In this document: piece by piece, positions 11,444 through 23,700 of the stretch | How the letters are laid out: each line of letters starts with the position of its first letter | Numbering within the stretch: the first letter of the stretch is position 1 | The notes under the pieces: generated by a model | Databases searched by the model: none | Told to the model about the DNA's origin: nothing | What the model saw: the letters and a program-made list of their open reading frames with translations, nothing else | NCBI GenBank assembly: GCA_001466705.2 | Contig: LATX02000078.1 | Coordinates: forward strand, 744,001 to 808,000 | Reading direction: 5' to 3' | Source: Moniliophthora roreri | Taxonomy: Eukaryota; Basidiomycota; Agaricomycetes; Agaricales; Marasmiaceae | DNA length: 64,000 nt | Program-made: the position numbers and the translations under genes

Positions 11444-14400
11444 ATGTCCATCCGAGACTCAAAACACTTCAGAGTCGGGGCCAGGGACCTTTATCGGAAC
11501 AAAGGAGATACGTTCAATACGTCGTTTTTCCTCCATGAAAAAGACAAGGCAGATCAGGACAGGCTCCGTTCACCGTACCCCAATGCTGGTCACTACCTTC
11601 ACGAAAACCTAGACATCCCTGACCATGAAAGATATGCCAGACTGTTCATGATGGAACGGAGAGGATATCCTCTATATTTTCCCGAACCAAATGACTCTTT
11701 GCCTATTGAATACAAACGGAAGGGTGTGCAAATTGGAGACTTAGGCCCTTTGACGGAGGATGGAATGTTTGATTTCCTGTTCAATATCACCTTGGGCCCC
11801 GAAGACCCCGTCAATCGCCGCGGTGTACCAGAAGGTTTCGTCCCGTTGGACTGCTCCTCGGCAGGTACCACAGAACAGAAGAGATATCACTGCAATGGTC
11901 ACCATCTCTGCAGTCCGAAGTATGGGATATGGAAGGATTCTATTACTGTGTCGGAGATTGATATGAGGTGAGCCGTTTAACATTTTCCTCGGGATGTAGC
12001 TTATTGATCCTGCGCCAGGGAGGACTCTCGCTACCAGAAGGGGATCGAGTTCACTTCTACAGACCGCATAAGTGAAGGTGCAATTCTAGTCCTTCCTGAA
12101 GGCTGTTCTCGAATAGATCTCAAGGATAGGCAATCCTTCTTAAGATATGCAAGAAGAAATGCTTCCTTGTGGTTCGAATATGCCGATTCCCAGGGCGGGC
12201 CTAGATCGGGGAGGATGCCCATATTATATCTCGTGACGGGATGTGATAAATCAACTGCCTGGGGAGTGGCTTCATTTGTCAAGCACTCAGATAGACAAGT
12301 CGTATTACCCTTTTACACAATATCAGGTGCTGGCGGGAGGATATGCTATGAATGGGGCGTCGACAAATCATGCCCTAATCCGAGGTGTGCCCCAGAAGCG
12401 TACTCAGATCCCGATGGGTCTGTCCCCGAGCGTCATACCAACCAGTGCCTCTTCCTTCGTGAATATAGAATCTCTCGCGGTGAAGACCCACAGGACCTTA
12501 CCGGCATCAAGTCTGAAGATGAACTGTGGAACTTCGATGGACCAAGCGATCATGACAGTCACATGAACAGGAGACGGGACAGCTCGAGCTCGAGGAGCAG
12601 TCCGTTTTCATATCGCTCGCAAGATGCCTTGAACCTTGCAATGTGTGAAACTGGGATCAAGGTTTTTTTTTTCACTTTCTTGCTTTGAAAGACCAAAACT
12701 GATCGTCCGTATAAACAGCCATACCACCCCGGTGATGACATAAATCACTATCTACGCAATGCATTCCGCACTTCACGCGAACACAATTCACTTTTGTTTA
12801 GGGACTTAATTGTCATATCTCACGACGAGGACTGGTGTGCATCGGACGAGGTATCGTGTACTCTCACTCTGCCTCCGTGACCCAACTCAATTAGGATTCA
12901 AAGGTTGCAGAAAGCTACCCACTTTTGCCAAGTTTCATTCGAAGCTTGTGTAGAAACCTTAACGTTACGATGACTGATAGTAAGTTAATTCACTCCAGTC
13001 CTTCTTCGACATCTCATTGTGTGTGCGACTTTCCCTAGACGTTATATATACCGACACCCGAAGCAGGCTACAAATTGGCCCACGTTTGCATCCGAGCCTT
13101 TTGTCAGAAATTACCACCGCATCGTCTTCTCAAGCTAGTGGCAGCTCCAGGGGCGCAGAGGACTTAACCCAATCTCAGGAATCGCTATCAGAGTCTCCAT
13201 TGGGAGCTGAGGACGCTAACGAGGTAGAACATGGCAATATTTCAAACAAGAAATCAAAACGAGCAAGATCAAGGTCGAGGTCCTCGTCTTCACCAAATGA
13301 TACAGATGATCCTGAGAGCAAGAAGGTCAAAGGCGAGGGCCCCGATACTCGGCAGCGTGGCTTGTTACCTGAAATTTCAGACCCGAGGTCACCAACCCCG
13401 CCGCCATCGTCAAGGAACAGCGATGGGCCTGTGGACGGTAGACCTTCCGAGGACCGGAGTCAGGAACAGAGGCTGTCTCCAGGAGAACAAGGGAATGGCA
13501 TTCAACCGAGGCCATCGACACCTAGCACCAGCGGATCTAAAAAAGGGAAAGAACGATCGTCAGGAAGCCAAAGTGGACAGGAGGATTTGTCGCTAGAAAG
13601 AGATGGCTTGAGGTCTGAGCACCAGTCCAGGGATTCGAACAGCTCTACGAATGGGACATGGTTATTTGGGAGCCAGATTCCCCAACGCGACTTTTCGAGC
13701 TTGACACCTCAGTTGTCCAAGGGCGCAAGTAGCTCTAGTCACGAAACCTCTCTCAAAAGTCGACCCCCGTATTTTCCACTACCAGGCAGTTCATCGTTTC
13801 AAAATGCTGGTCAGGCCAGAGGTCAGTGGTCGCAAGCAATTCCCCAGTTTACTTCAGCTCCGTTAGGTGTGAAACCTTTTGTATATTCGGTTTGTCCCTG
13901 TTTACTAACTTGGCGGATTACACTGTAGACTACCCCTCTTTCCACAATTCTTCATCGAGTGTTGGAGAATTTGATTATGGAAGGGAGGAAGAGGATCATT
14001 TTTCGTTCGGCGGTCATGATCATGACGGCAGTGGCATATCTGCACTCAGCATTCCGGCTCACCCTCCAGGCTTCTTAAGAGCACCTCGGCTCAAGATTGA
14101 TCCCTACCTGACCAACAATACAAGTATTTTGGATACACCTTCCATTTCGCATCCCACACGGCAGGAAGATGTACGGCCTCCTCGTATCGAGGATTGTTTT
14201 CCGCCAGAAATCCGAGCACCACTTAGTTATTTCCCTTTGGAGGACAGCAACTTCAGACCAACGAAACATCATCCTGCGTCAATTGGCCAATGGAGAACGA
14301 TGCCTTCCCTCACAGATAGCTGTGAAAGCATCCAAACGCATGCTTCTGAGACGTATGGACAGGGCACAAATAGCTCGGTCATGGGAGTCAAAGCGACACC

Positions 14401-14713
14401 AACAAGTGTTATGCGTTCTGTCGTCGCGTCTCCCGCTGTCATTGCCGCATCCAGGGCGAGACGAAAACACGGAAAGCTGGCTGATCACCGTTGTTCAAAT
14501 TGTGATGCTACGTTTACGACGAGGCACAATCTCCAAAGTGAGCAATCCCAGTCACCTCATTTCTATGTCTTTTCTCTAACTTCATATGCCACAGGTCATA
14601 TCCGTTCGCACCTTGGAGTACGTCCATACGAATGTCCAATATGTGGGCGTGGGTTCGTTACGATGTCTGACCGCAAACGCCACGAGAAGCGCTGCAAGTC
14701 TTCGACAATTTGA
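11444..14713 (+). CDS. tandem gene C: Agaricomycete-type domain plus C2H2 zinc-finger pair
   Basis: The ATG at 11444 gives [11 protein letters not shown]..., aligned with A and B; a longer frame begins only with a non-ATG codon. The module reads '[18 protein letters not shown]', '[19 protein letters not shown]', '[18 protein letters not shown]', '[20 protein letters not shown]', 'GDDINHYL' and '[14 protein letters not shown]'. A linker of about 250 residues is rich in Ser, Pro, Asp and Arg, with basic patches ([15 protein letters not shown]). An acidic segment and '[10 protein letters not shown]' come before the fingers. Finger 1 is [21 protein letters not shown], interrupted by the intron 14538-14594. 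Finger 2 is CPICGRGF.....RHEKRC (H-x3-C). Stop at 14711-14713. This is the best preserved member of the array and probably a nuclear DNA-binding protein. Confidence 0.75.
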
Positions 14714-16026
14714 TGATTCGGCAGCCGCTCACTGTGGTTCTGCCATCAGGTGTAGTCATCAACACGCTTTTTGCATGAGAAATGCCAGGATCCAGGTGGA
14801 CCGAGTGGAAGTTCCGAGCGTTCATGCAACACATGATACTGTGGATTATATACACTATATCCTCTCAATAACATGCGAAGTTTTTTAGTTGATGCCAACA
14901 CCACCTGTAATTGCTCCTGCACTAAATGGATCAACCTTTTTGAACGAGACTTCCCTTTACATTTCGCTTCGAGGGATGCTATCCTAGGCGTAAATAGGAC
15001 CTGAAGAATCAATACGAGTATAGCAGTGAAGGCGGGTGCGGGGACTCTGCATCCAACGAAAAAAAAAAAATCGAAGTTTAAAGAGTAGTTGAGGCTGCGA
15101 GAGTGTCGTTTTGCCTGAAACATTGGTGTCCTATGTCGTTTCGACTTGTTGAATTGTTTTGGCTTGGGTTGCTCTAGCGGGAAGGCAGGGTTTTGTGCCG
15201 GGTTATGGAGTTTGTAGTGGATCGGTTGACCGTGGAAGGAAAGCATTGTGCTAGGGAGAGACAGGACTGCACAACGCGTGTGTAGGAGAGGGTCGCCCTA
15301 GTGGGGATATACTTTGACCTCTGTTACATGTACGGACCGGTAATGACGACTTGCTACCACCTCCAACGTAGAGCCTGTGAAGAAGTAAAACCGCTAGAGA
15401 GAACGGGATACAGGCTCATTACGCACTGGAAACTACTCAGGTCTATTCATCCAATTCTGTCCCGCAATTCGCATTATGTCGTGAGTGACAACTTGATTTG
15501 GGACCTTGCTGTGATGTCGAGGATTCGGAGATGGAATGCAAAGACACTCTGGGTTGAGAAACTGCTAAATGAAATGACTGAAATGTGGGCTTTCGGGTTA
15601 TCGCTGTGACGGTTCCCTGTCTAACTGATTTTTCCAAACCGGCCTGGGATTTCCCAAACACGTGGTGCGCCAAACAACAACGTGCTGTCCCAATGCTCCT
15701 TCAAACAATGGTCACTGACACCTAGACAGCACCTAGACGTCGCAATCAAAGATTTTCGAGCGAAGCAAAGTGGGCAGCCTATGCTCCATGTTAAGACCAT
15801 TTGCCATTCACCCTATGACCCGAGTGATTTGTAGACAGGCCTTCACCGAACTCTACCACCAAATATTGCTTTCCGGAATCAGATGGTGTGTGTTGGGGGA
15901 CTTCCCAGGGCTGTCGAAATAAGGTTTGACCAGGTCGTGGTCGAACAGCTCTCCTTCCTTTTCCTTCATCTACCTGGACAGTCTCCCCGCCTCCGGAGAA
16001 CTGAGGCGAGCATTGTCTAAGGATCA
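14714..16026. other. intergenic, no gene seen
   Basis: Open frames exist on both strands (the longest is 166 codons on the minus strand at 14746-15246), but they have no domain-like pattern. There is a run of 12 adenines near 15059-15070. Confidence 0.45.
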
Positions 16027-18392
16027 TGTCGCGAACTAGCATCCGAAGTAGGGAAGAACTTCAAGCACTGCTGCAGACGGAGGATCCCTTGGGAACGCTC
16101 ATATCACTGGAGGAGTCGTGTAGGCAGGATGTAGTCGAAATGCTGCAGATGGTGGGGTCACAATCGTGTTAAACTTTAGAATACTTACGTATCTCCAACC
16201 TGACGCACAACTAGGAAACCTTGGAGGCAACCTTGATGGAAAACAATCGTTATCGAAGACGCTGCTTGAAGTGTCTTCGTGAAGTGGTCAAACAATACCA
16301 TTTGTTACCTTCGTCGATGTTCCTAAGAGCCATTTCTGATCCTGGAAGGGACCCAGTGGCAGGAGGATCATACGCAGTAAGTCGTACGAAATTAGTTTCG
16401 CACCCTTGACACTCATACAGACATGTTAGGATATATACAAGGCATGCATAGGCAATCAAATAGTCTGCTTGAAAGTCATCAGGCTCCATACTGTCAGCGA
16501 TATACAGCAAAAAGAGAAGCTGCGTTCGGTACGCCCCTGCTGTTATATGGCCTTCCAGTTCTGACCTTGGAATAACGGTCGCATCCAGATATTTTATCAA
16601 GAGGCACTGCTATGGAAGAACCTGAACCATCCAAACATTCTTCCATTCCTTGGTGTCAACTCGGAACTTTTTGAGGGGAGGATCATCCTTGTCTCGCCCT
16701 GGATGCTCAATGGCGATTTAATATCTTACCTCAAAGAGCATCCTGAACACGACAGGCTGCAATCGGTAGGTCAGAGGGGTTATATAGGTGGATCTTCATT
16801 GACCATTTAATAGGTTTTCGAGATTGCGGCTGGTTTGAAGTACCTTCATTCGCAGTCGATTGTTCATGCCGACATCAAGGGGGTATGGATTGGCTGTTTA
16901 CACTGTTACCAACTCGCTCATCACACTCGCTAGGCAAACATACTCGTCGATGAAAACCGGATATGTTGTCTGGCCGATTTCGGTTTGGCTGCGATTGCTG
17001 CTTCTTCGTTAACAACGGGAATGTCCTCGGGTAATAGTAGGGCCAAAGGGACTGTACGATGGATGGCCCCAGAGATCCTCAACTTGGAGGGTAATCCACG
17101 GGAGGATGAACGTCCGCGGGATGTGTATGCTTTTGCGTGCACTGTATACGAGGTACATGTTTCTTTCCTTTCAGAGAGCCCGATCGAGTTCTGAGATGTT
17201 TCAACAGATTATGACAGGGAAAGTGCCTTTCTACGAGATTCAGTTTGAGTTTTCGGTCATAACAAATGTAATCCGAGGCAAGCGTCCATCACGACCACAA
17301 TCGACAGACGCTTGGTGCCCAAACGAAGTGTGGAGGCTCGTCGAACAGTGCTGGGCAGAGACCCCCGAACAAAGATTGGGCGCAGCAAGAATACACTTCT
17401 ATCTGCGGTCATTTATTGGTGTACAGGCATTCAAAAACTTCTGGACCAGCAAGGTTGCTGTATCAAACGGAGACATTGTCAGCAGGTATAGATCAGTGAT
17501 GCCTTCGCGTTCCACACAAGGTCTCCTTCGATATAACTTTAACGGAAAAAACCGGAAACAGCGGCAACCCATTGATGCTAATATCTGCGACCCATTGCCA
17601 GGAACTCATCTACCTCCCTCCACTACTCCGCTTCACCCGGAAATTGCTGCTGCTCCAAGTCCCATCAGTGATTCCCATCTGGTGCTAGATTATCTTGGTC
17701 ATATTTTTCCAATCCCTGAAGGAGGAACTCCGCCCTTCGAAGATCTTGTCAACCTGGATCCAGCACCGGCTTCGAGCCTCTTTGATCAATCAGAAAATGA
17801 TAATTATTTGCTGCTCTCATCGTTGTCTAACACGGCGTATCTTCCCCCTTTTCCGAGCTCTCCAAAGGAAAACAGTCCAGCCCTCTCATTATCCAGTAGG
17901 AGCGCATCACTGTCGGATTTTGGCCAACGGGTGCCATTATACTATTTCATGGACCCATTTACCGGTTCCCGCGGGACTGTTGACCCTATTGGATCCACAG
18001 CGATAAACGCTAAACCTATTACGGAGAGTCACAATCTCCAATGTGAGTAATCCCAGTCACCTCATTTCTACGTCTTTTTTCTAACTTCATATGCCACAGA
18101 TCATATCTATTCACACCTTGGAATAAGTCCATTCAAATGTCAAATGTGTGGGCGTGGGTTCATCGCGAAGTCTGACTGCAAAAGCCATGAAAAGCGCTGC
18201 AAGTATTCAAAGGACTCGGGAAGCTACCCTGCGGGCCGGTCCATGGATAGCGTAGCTGAGGCCCCGAAAATCGCTCAACCTCGGTCCAACAATAGTGTAG
18301 ATGAGGACCTCAACTTACAACGTCCCTCCGTCAATAGCGCAGCTGAGGGCGTGACTCTTGGTGGTGACTCTGGCTCTGGTGGTTGGAGATGA
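16027..18392 (+). CDS. TKL-like protein kinase fused to a zinc-finger tail
   Basis: Multi-exon gene. The N-terminus (MSRTSIRSREELQALLQ...) is followed by the kinase domain: Gly-loop region 'GGSYADIYKA', Lys in 'VCLKVIRLH', 'NLNHPNILPFLGVNSELF', 'MLNGDLISYLKEHPEHDRLQ', catalytic loop 'IVHADIKGANILV', 'ADFG' and 'GTVRWMAPEIL', then 'RPSRPQSTDAW' and 'VEQCWAETPEQR'. The usual HRD is HAD, a variant seen as HGD in this fungal group, so activity is plausible. After the kinase comes a tail of about 200 Ser/Pro-rich residues. Then a 57-base intron (18043-18099) sits exactly where it sits in gene C, and one finger follows: CQMCGRGF.....SHEKRC. The first finger of the pair has lost both cysteines but keeps 'SHNLQ..HIYSHLG'. 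The stop is at 18390-18392. Confidence 0.78.
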
Positions 18393-18557
18393 ATTGTGGT
18401 CGACTACCACTTTTAGCACACTTTTAGGTGAGGACAATGGTTCAACCACAAAACTCTTGTGTTTCACTCACATTTTCCAGTTCCATATAGTCCTCTGTAG
18501 CCCCAGTATCTCTATTGCAATACGACATATCAAGAATTTCCCTCAATTTTGCCCCAA
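18393..18557. other. 3' flank of the kinase gene
   Basis: Short non-coding stretch between the kinase stop and the next possible reading frame. Confidence 0.4.
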
Positions 18558-19356
18558 TGTCAGATATTGACGCACAGCACCATTCATTGACTGAACGATC
18601 TCGCGAAATCGCAGAATCAAGCATCACGAGTTTACAGGCGATGACCTAGCCCAACTCGTCGAGGGAAACCGAAAACTTTCATCCAGTATCAGCAACGCAT
18701 ATGCTGCTCAGCTTCAGATCGATCCTTCGAGTGTATCATAGGTGTGAAGTGGTAAGCAAATTATACATTATTATTATCAGCATAATACTCATCTAGAATC
18801 CAGCTTTCCTCACAAAATGATAGCGGCTCAGATTCGGATTCCGAAGGGGAAATAGGCACCCGTGATGAGGGACTTCATCTGCATTCCTGACCCCAAACAT
18901 CAATGGCATGTCTTCACCCACGCTCCCGTGGGGAATATGATGTATCATCTATGCAAGCTGAAGACTTCATCCTCGGGATCGTGGCAAACTCCAGCCCAAG
19001 TTAGGCCGAGCTCACTTCGTGTCCATCGTTATCGTCCCAATCCAGATCTTCATGAGTGGTTCTTACGAGAAACGGCCGGTACAGTATGGGACAATAGACT
19101 CCTTCGTCACGATTTTCACCATCCCGACGCTATACGGAGCTTTGTGTATATTTCTGGTGCAGTGGCTAGGCATGCAAGGCGTACCGGTGACTATAAAATG
19201 TGCAAGATCTTCTCGGCCGTCAATCCTGTCAATCTGGCAGTATTGAAAACTTCGAGCGCAATGAAGGCGGTAGATCGGGTGGCGAAAAGAAGAGGAGGCG
19301 TGGGCGGCATGTGTGGTGTGGACGAATGGGTCCACGGCGTTCACGGAGATGGATGA
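18558..19356 (+). CDS. possible hypothetical gene or broken gene
   Basis: I do not recognise this. An ATG at 18558 starts a coding-looking segment ('SLTERSREIAESSITSLQ') that stops at once. A second frame continues 'GDDLAQLVEGNRKLSSSI', and after an intron-like stretch comes an acidic segment (NDSGSDSDSEGEIGTRDEG). A 164-codon frame at 18862-19356 (starting MMRDFICIPDPKHQWH) holds 'DPKHQWHVF', 'RPNPDLHEWFL' and 'FHHPDAIRSFVYISGA'. These pieces may be exons of one gene, two genes, or a decayed gene. No domain could be assigned. Confidence 0.25.
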
Positions 19357-19664
19357 TTCCCGTCCGATGGCCTCTGCTACGCAAGACCTCGTCACATCTG
19401 TACATATATATTTGCAGCAGTAATTACGAATCATTATGACACGCGCTATCTCAACAATCAGTGGTCTGTGGTCAAAGTTGGGTGTAGACTAAGACTGATA
19501 GAGCATGAACGCATGAACGTTGGTCGGAGCGAAGTCCGAAGAATTTTAGGCGCTCGTATGACTCGACTCTCGCTTATAACTTACCGACAGCCATGGCGAT
19601 GCCCCATCCTTGTTTGCGACACAACCACCCACCAAGAACTCCCATAGACCACTAGAAGACCGAA
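19357..19664. other. intergenic
   Basis: No gene is seen; presumably the promoter of the histidine phosphatase gene. Confidence 0.45.
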
Positions 19665-20798
19665 ATGCTTACTGTGACATTTGTACGCTTTCAAGCCTCA
19701 TTCTATGGGAACATTCGACACTAATATATATCGTTCTTCCACAGATTAGACATGGGGAATCGCTAGATAATCTTGTAAGAGTCGACAATCTCATGCGAAA
19801 CGAGGTGATCTCACTACTATTGATATACAGAGATCTATTTGGGCAGGATGGAAAGATGCCCCGTTGTCGGATTTAGGTGTGTTCTCAATGTTATTCCCAT
19901 CGACGACCATCATCTAATTCGCATTATAGGCAGAAAGGTTCCTATCCATTCCTCAGGACGAAGATGCCAGCTGACTGTTCAAATCCTTCTATAGCAAGCA
20001 GCTGCAGCAGGGCGCTACTTCTCTACCACACCGTTCAAAGCAATCTATGCCTCGCCGTTGCTTCGTGCGCATGCTACAGCCCAGGCAGTTCGCGACGCCA
20101 ACACAGCTACACCTGATCTACCAGTCACCGCGAACCCCAAACTGAGGGAACAACACTTTGGCGTTGCAGAGGGAAACAAGTGGGCTATCGACTTACCTGA
20201 GCGCTACTCGTCATCGGAGGAAGCATTCAAAGACAAGGTGTATCCTGTCCTGTACGAAAGACACGAGAAGTTTCCGGAAGGAGAGACCTTGGACGATCTA
20301 GCGAGGAGAAGCGAAGAAGCGATAGCAGAATGTGTGCTACCTCACATGAAGGCTGGAGAGGAAGGACACATCATTCTCGCGAGTCATGGATTGGCTATAA
20401 GCGAATTGGTCGCGGCATTGCTCAGGCTGGATCCAGACGCAGACAAGAATGTAGATTATAGGGGACTGGTGAATACTGGGTGGACAAGGGCTGTTGTTCA
20501 AGCGAAGGTAGGTCTAGTCTCCGACTTTGGATTCATTGTTTTCACACTCTACGATCCAGGATTTGAGTACCACCCCGCCAATTCTCAGTGTACAGATTAC
20601 AGATGTGAACATTCATGAACATCTGAAGAACCTCGTACGTCTGCGCCCGATACTATTTTGTGATTTTTTGCTTAATATAGATCTCTGAAGGATACGACGT
20701 CAGTAGACGCCGAACACGACCCCGATCAGGCAGAGAAACAGGCATTCTTCGGTGGTGGTGGGCAAGCCAGCGCGGCTGCTGAAGGTGCAAAGATGTGA
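19665..20798 (+). CDS. histidine phosphatase (phosphoglycerate mutase-like)
   Basis: Several small exons. The first, MLTVTF, joins to 'IRHGESLDNL', which gives the catalytic RHGE motif of the histidine phosphatase superfamily, then 'IWAGWKDAPLSDLG'. The main exon (about 20003-20508) reads 'AAAAGRYFSTTPFKAIYASP' and 'LLRAHATAQAV', then 'LREQHFGVAEG', 'FPEGETLDDLARRSEEAI' and the second catalytic His in 'HIILASHGLAISELV'. The end is 'FFGGGGQASAAAEGAKM' with a stop at 20796-20798, a Gly-rich finish I know from fungal members. Substrate unknown: phosphosugar or another small phosphate ester. The borders of the small exons near 19870-20000 and of the last intron (acceptor likely '..ctgaag' before 'DTTSVDAEH') are uncertain. 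Confidence 0.82.
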
Positions 20799-23700
20799 AG
20801 GCTTCAAAGAAGGGTTCTCTAGTCGAGGTACTTGATAATCGCGGAGACCAAGAGGAGATCCCCTTGTTCACCTACTATATCAAGACTAGCTTTGTATCTC
20901 AGTGTAATCTCTCAGAATCCGATCACGCTTCATTCCATCCAAGGTCAACCATCATCAATTCCGAGCCCTCCTTGATATCTGCCATGGCCTGGTTCTTTCC
21001 TTCTACACTGATTCGCAAATTGGAGCGTCTCAAATCCCTCTTCCCGAAATACAAGGCGATAAGCACGAAACAGACTGCACAGCAGATCTTTGGGCTCATC
21101 GCACGGGAAAAGTGAGGAACGTACCCAAACCCACGCCAAGAATCGTGCTGACAATCAACACTCTGGAAAAGGCAGTACATCGGGTCAATGTTCTCGTAAG
21201 AAGAGATTGGGATCCCACCACGGTTGTTAGACCTAGGGGAATATCACCCCAGATCGACACCGTGAGTGTGAAGACACTAGATATGAACTGGATACTCACA
21301 GAGGTAACCAAATTTGTATACGGAATCCTGATATATTGCACGCTATTATGATGAATGCCCTTTCTGCACATAATCTAGTCACACGGGGAAAGGTAGAATA
21401 TGGAAGATACGCACTCTCGTTATCGAATCCAGTTAACTCATTCATCCAAGTCTGATGATACCTGGTGGAGAACGTATTACAGCTGTCTGTATGTCTTGTT
21501 AGCACAGAAAGATATCAATAAGACGAGACCTCACAAGATAATAGCACACCGATCCACTCGTAATGTTCGTGTACAGCGGCGTAGAAGCGAGGATGATACA
21601 CACCACCACCACTATATTGACCATCTACCCATGTTCCAGTCAGGCTAACATACGGCAACAAAAACAATTGTTGGCCATCGAAGACCTGTCGTGTCGGAAA
21701 TCCGGACAAATATGAGAGCTACCATAATGGTCCACTAGCTGAACGCAATCGATCAAGTGGAGAAGCACACAAAGAATTTCTACGCCCTCTTTCCCAATCG
21801 AGTGCGTGTTGACCTGAGCGATGGTGTAACGAAGCGGATCGAATGATTTAAGCCAAAATACCATGGTCTCGCTCGGATTGCCGCTATTGCCGGTTTCAGT
21901 TCAAAGCAAAGACCAGCGAATGTCAGGAACAGGATATCAACATACAAGGGCGCATACTGTCAACATACAGAGTCAGCTGAGAGCAAGGTGTGTATCTTGG
22001 AACACCGACTTGGGAGGAATACATTCAAGTGTCATGTGTTGGAGAACCCCAAAACTTTTGCTTTGGTGAACTTTTCCGGCCCATTTCTTCCGCATTTCTT
22101 CATCCTCCATCGAGCCAAAACCATCTGTTCTTCGGTGCGAAGCAACCTTGATGCTTTTGTATTGTGAGGTAAATCGGGCATCATGAAGTATCCGAGAACG
22201 GCGATAGGAATCTTTATGACTCCGTTAATGATAAATAACCCTGGCGATAAAAAAGATCAACGGATTTCTGTGTGGAGGGATTTTGTAAACTAACATTTCT
22301 ACCCGGGTAAGGCATGAACGTTGTTCAGGTTCAGGCTGTTATTCGCCGCCTTACGTTCGATAGTCGAGTCATATTTATAGACGACATAGCAGAAAGGAGA
22401 CAGACGGCCTCGAGAAATCCGCTGGCGATAGGCCCCAGAGGGAAAGCCGTCGTCTAAAAGCCACCCGTGAGCATGAGTGATACACAACAAGTCAACTCAA
22501 TGAAATGGCACCCAAAGAAAGCCGTTTCTTTGCTGACTCTTCTTTCATGTACCAGCTTCCGTAGTGCTCGGGAAAAATGTTGACTCGACTAAACCTTTAA
22601 TGTTTCTCAATGTGAAACATATAAAGCAAGAGATGAGCACAATACCAATGAAGAATCGAATGATGACAATCTGCTTGAATGACGACGATGTAGCAGGCAG
22701 CATTGTTGAGACACTCCATAGAACTTCATGGTTGGTAGCTTCCCCGGGGCGGTCGACCAGTGCAAATCGGACATATTACAAGGAAGTGTATTAATCGATG
22801 GTCTAGTACGTGTTACTAACAGACTGAAAGTCAAGTGTCAGATGCAAAGATACGGGACGAAAATTGGAAGACATACTCCGATGGAATTTCACCGATGATA
22901 CATCTAATATACCATGCAGCGGTAATATAGCTCAGATTATTGCCTTCCAGCTTCAGACTTCCTCCCAGTGAGCGAAACCGACAGCATTGACAACGCTCGC
23001 ATCAACGTACTCTTCTTTCATGCCCGAGACGTACGCCTCTCAAACCAAAACATATCTGTTAGTCCAATGAACAAATTAACAAGAGGTTCATACGGTCACC
23101 AAGATTCTTGCTGAGATAAGAGAAATAAAGATACGTAAAGAGAGAATCACGTCGAGCCTGTTTGAAAAAGCTCGTTCGAGAGGTGGTTTATTGCAAGCGT
23201 CCCTGCATCGTAAAATGTTAGACCGTACAGGCTGGGAGTAAGTCGCGAACGAGCCAGACGTATGACTTCCATGTTCGGTGTTCGTCGCTTGCAGACGACG
23301 GCTGTGATTCTGAAGCCATTACTGGAATGGAGTGAGAATGTTTCAAAGATGGAATGGGGATGGTGAGGGTTGTATTGAAGAGTGGAGAGGAGGCTTGGGA
23401 CGTATAGGTTGAACCAGAAGACGAGTTTCAGCCACTAGGACATGGGGAACTTGAGTGAAATGGGGAGATGAGAGCGGTATAAATTCGCGGAGGAGGCGCG
23501 GATATAACGCTTCCCGGTCAAAGCATGGTAGTTTCCTCCCTTCATACAAAGTTGACCTAGTCACTCCAGGACGAGGTTTCAGATATAACGCGTCTTATCT
23601 GAGTATCAGAAGAATCATCCCGGGTGGAATAACGGAGCTTGTTGATCCAAAGCATGCGACGAAATTTAATCGAAACTGATTCAGAACTTTGAGCTATCTG

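Larger units (their letters stand above)
2573..14750 (+). repeat. direct tandem array of three diverged ~4 kb units
   Basis: Three direct repeat units, each with an upstream region, a gene and a 3' part: A about 2573-6780, B about 6840-10600, C about 10612-14750. The start codons are 4114 bases (A to B) and 3826 bases (B to C) apart. Homology covers non-coding DNA as well: the upstream blocks 3090-3230 and 7200-7350 are very similar, and the 3' flanks of B and C share the sequence around 'gctcactg..cccactgtggttc'. Protein identity between copies is moderate, so the duplication is not recent. Unit edges were judged by eye. Confidence 0.75.

Noticed and set aside
14746..15246. Minus-strand frame of 166 codons.
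   Set aside because: No domain pattern, unusual Phe run coded by the poly-A tract, and overlap with the 3' flank of gene C.
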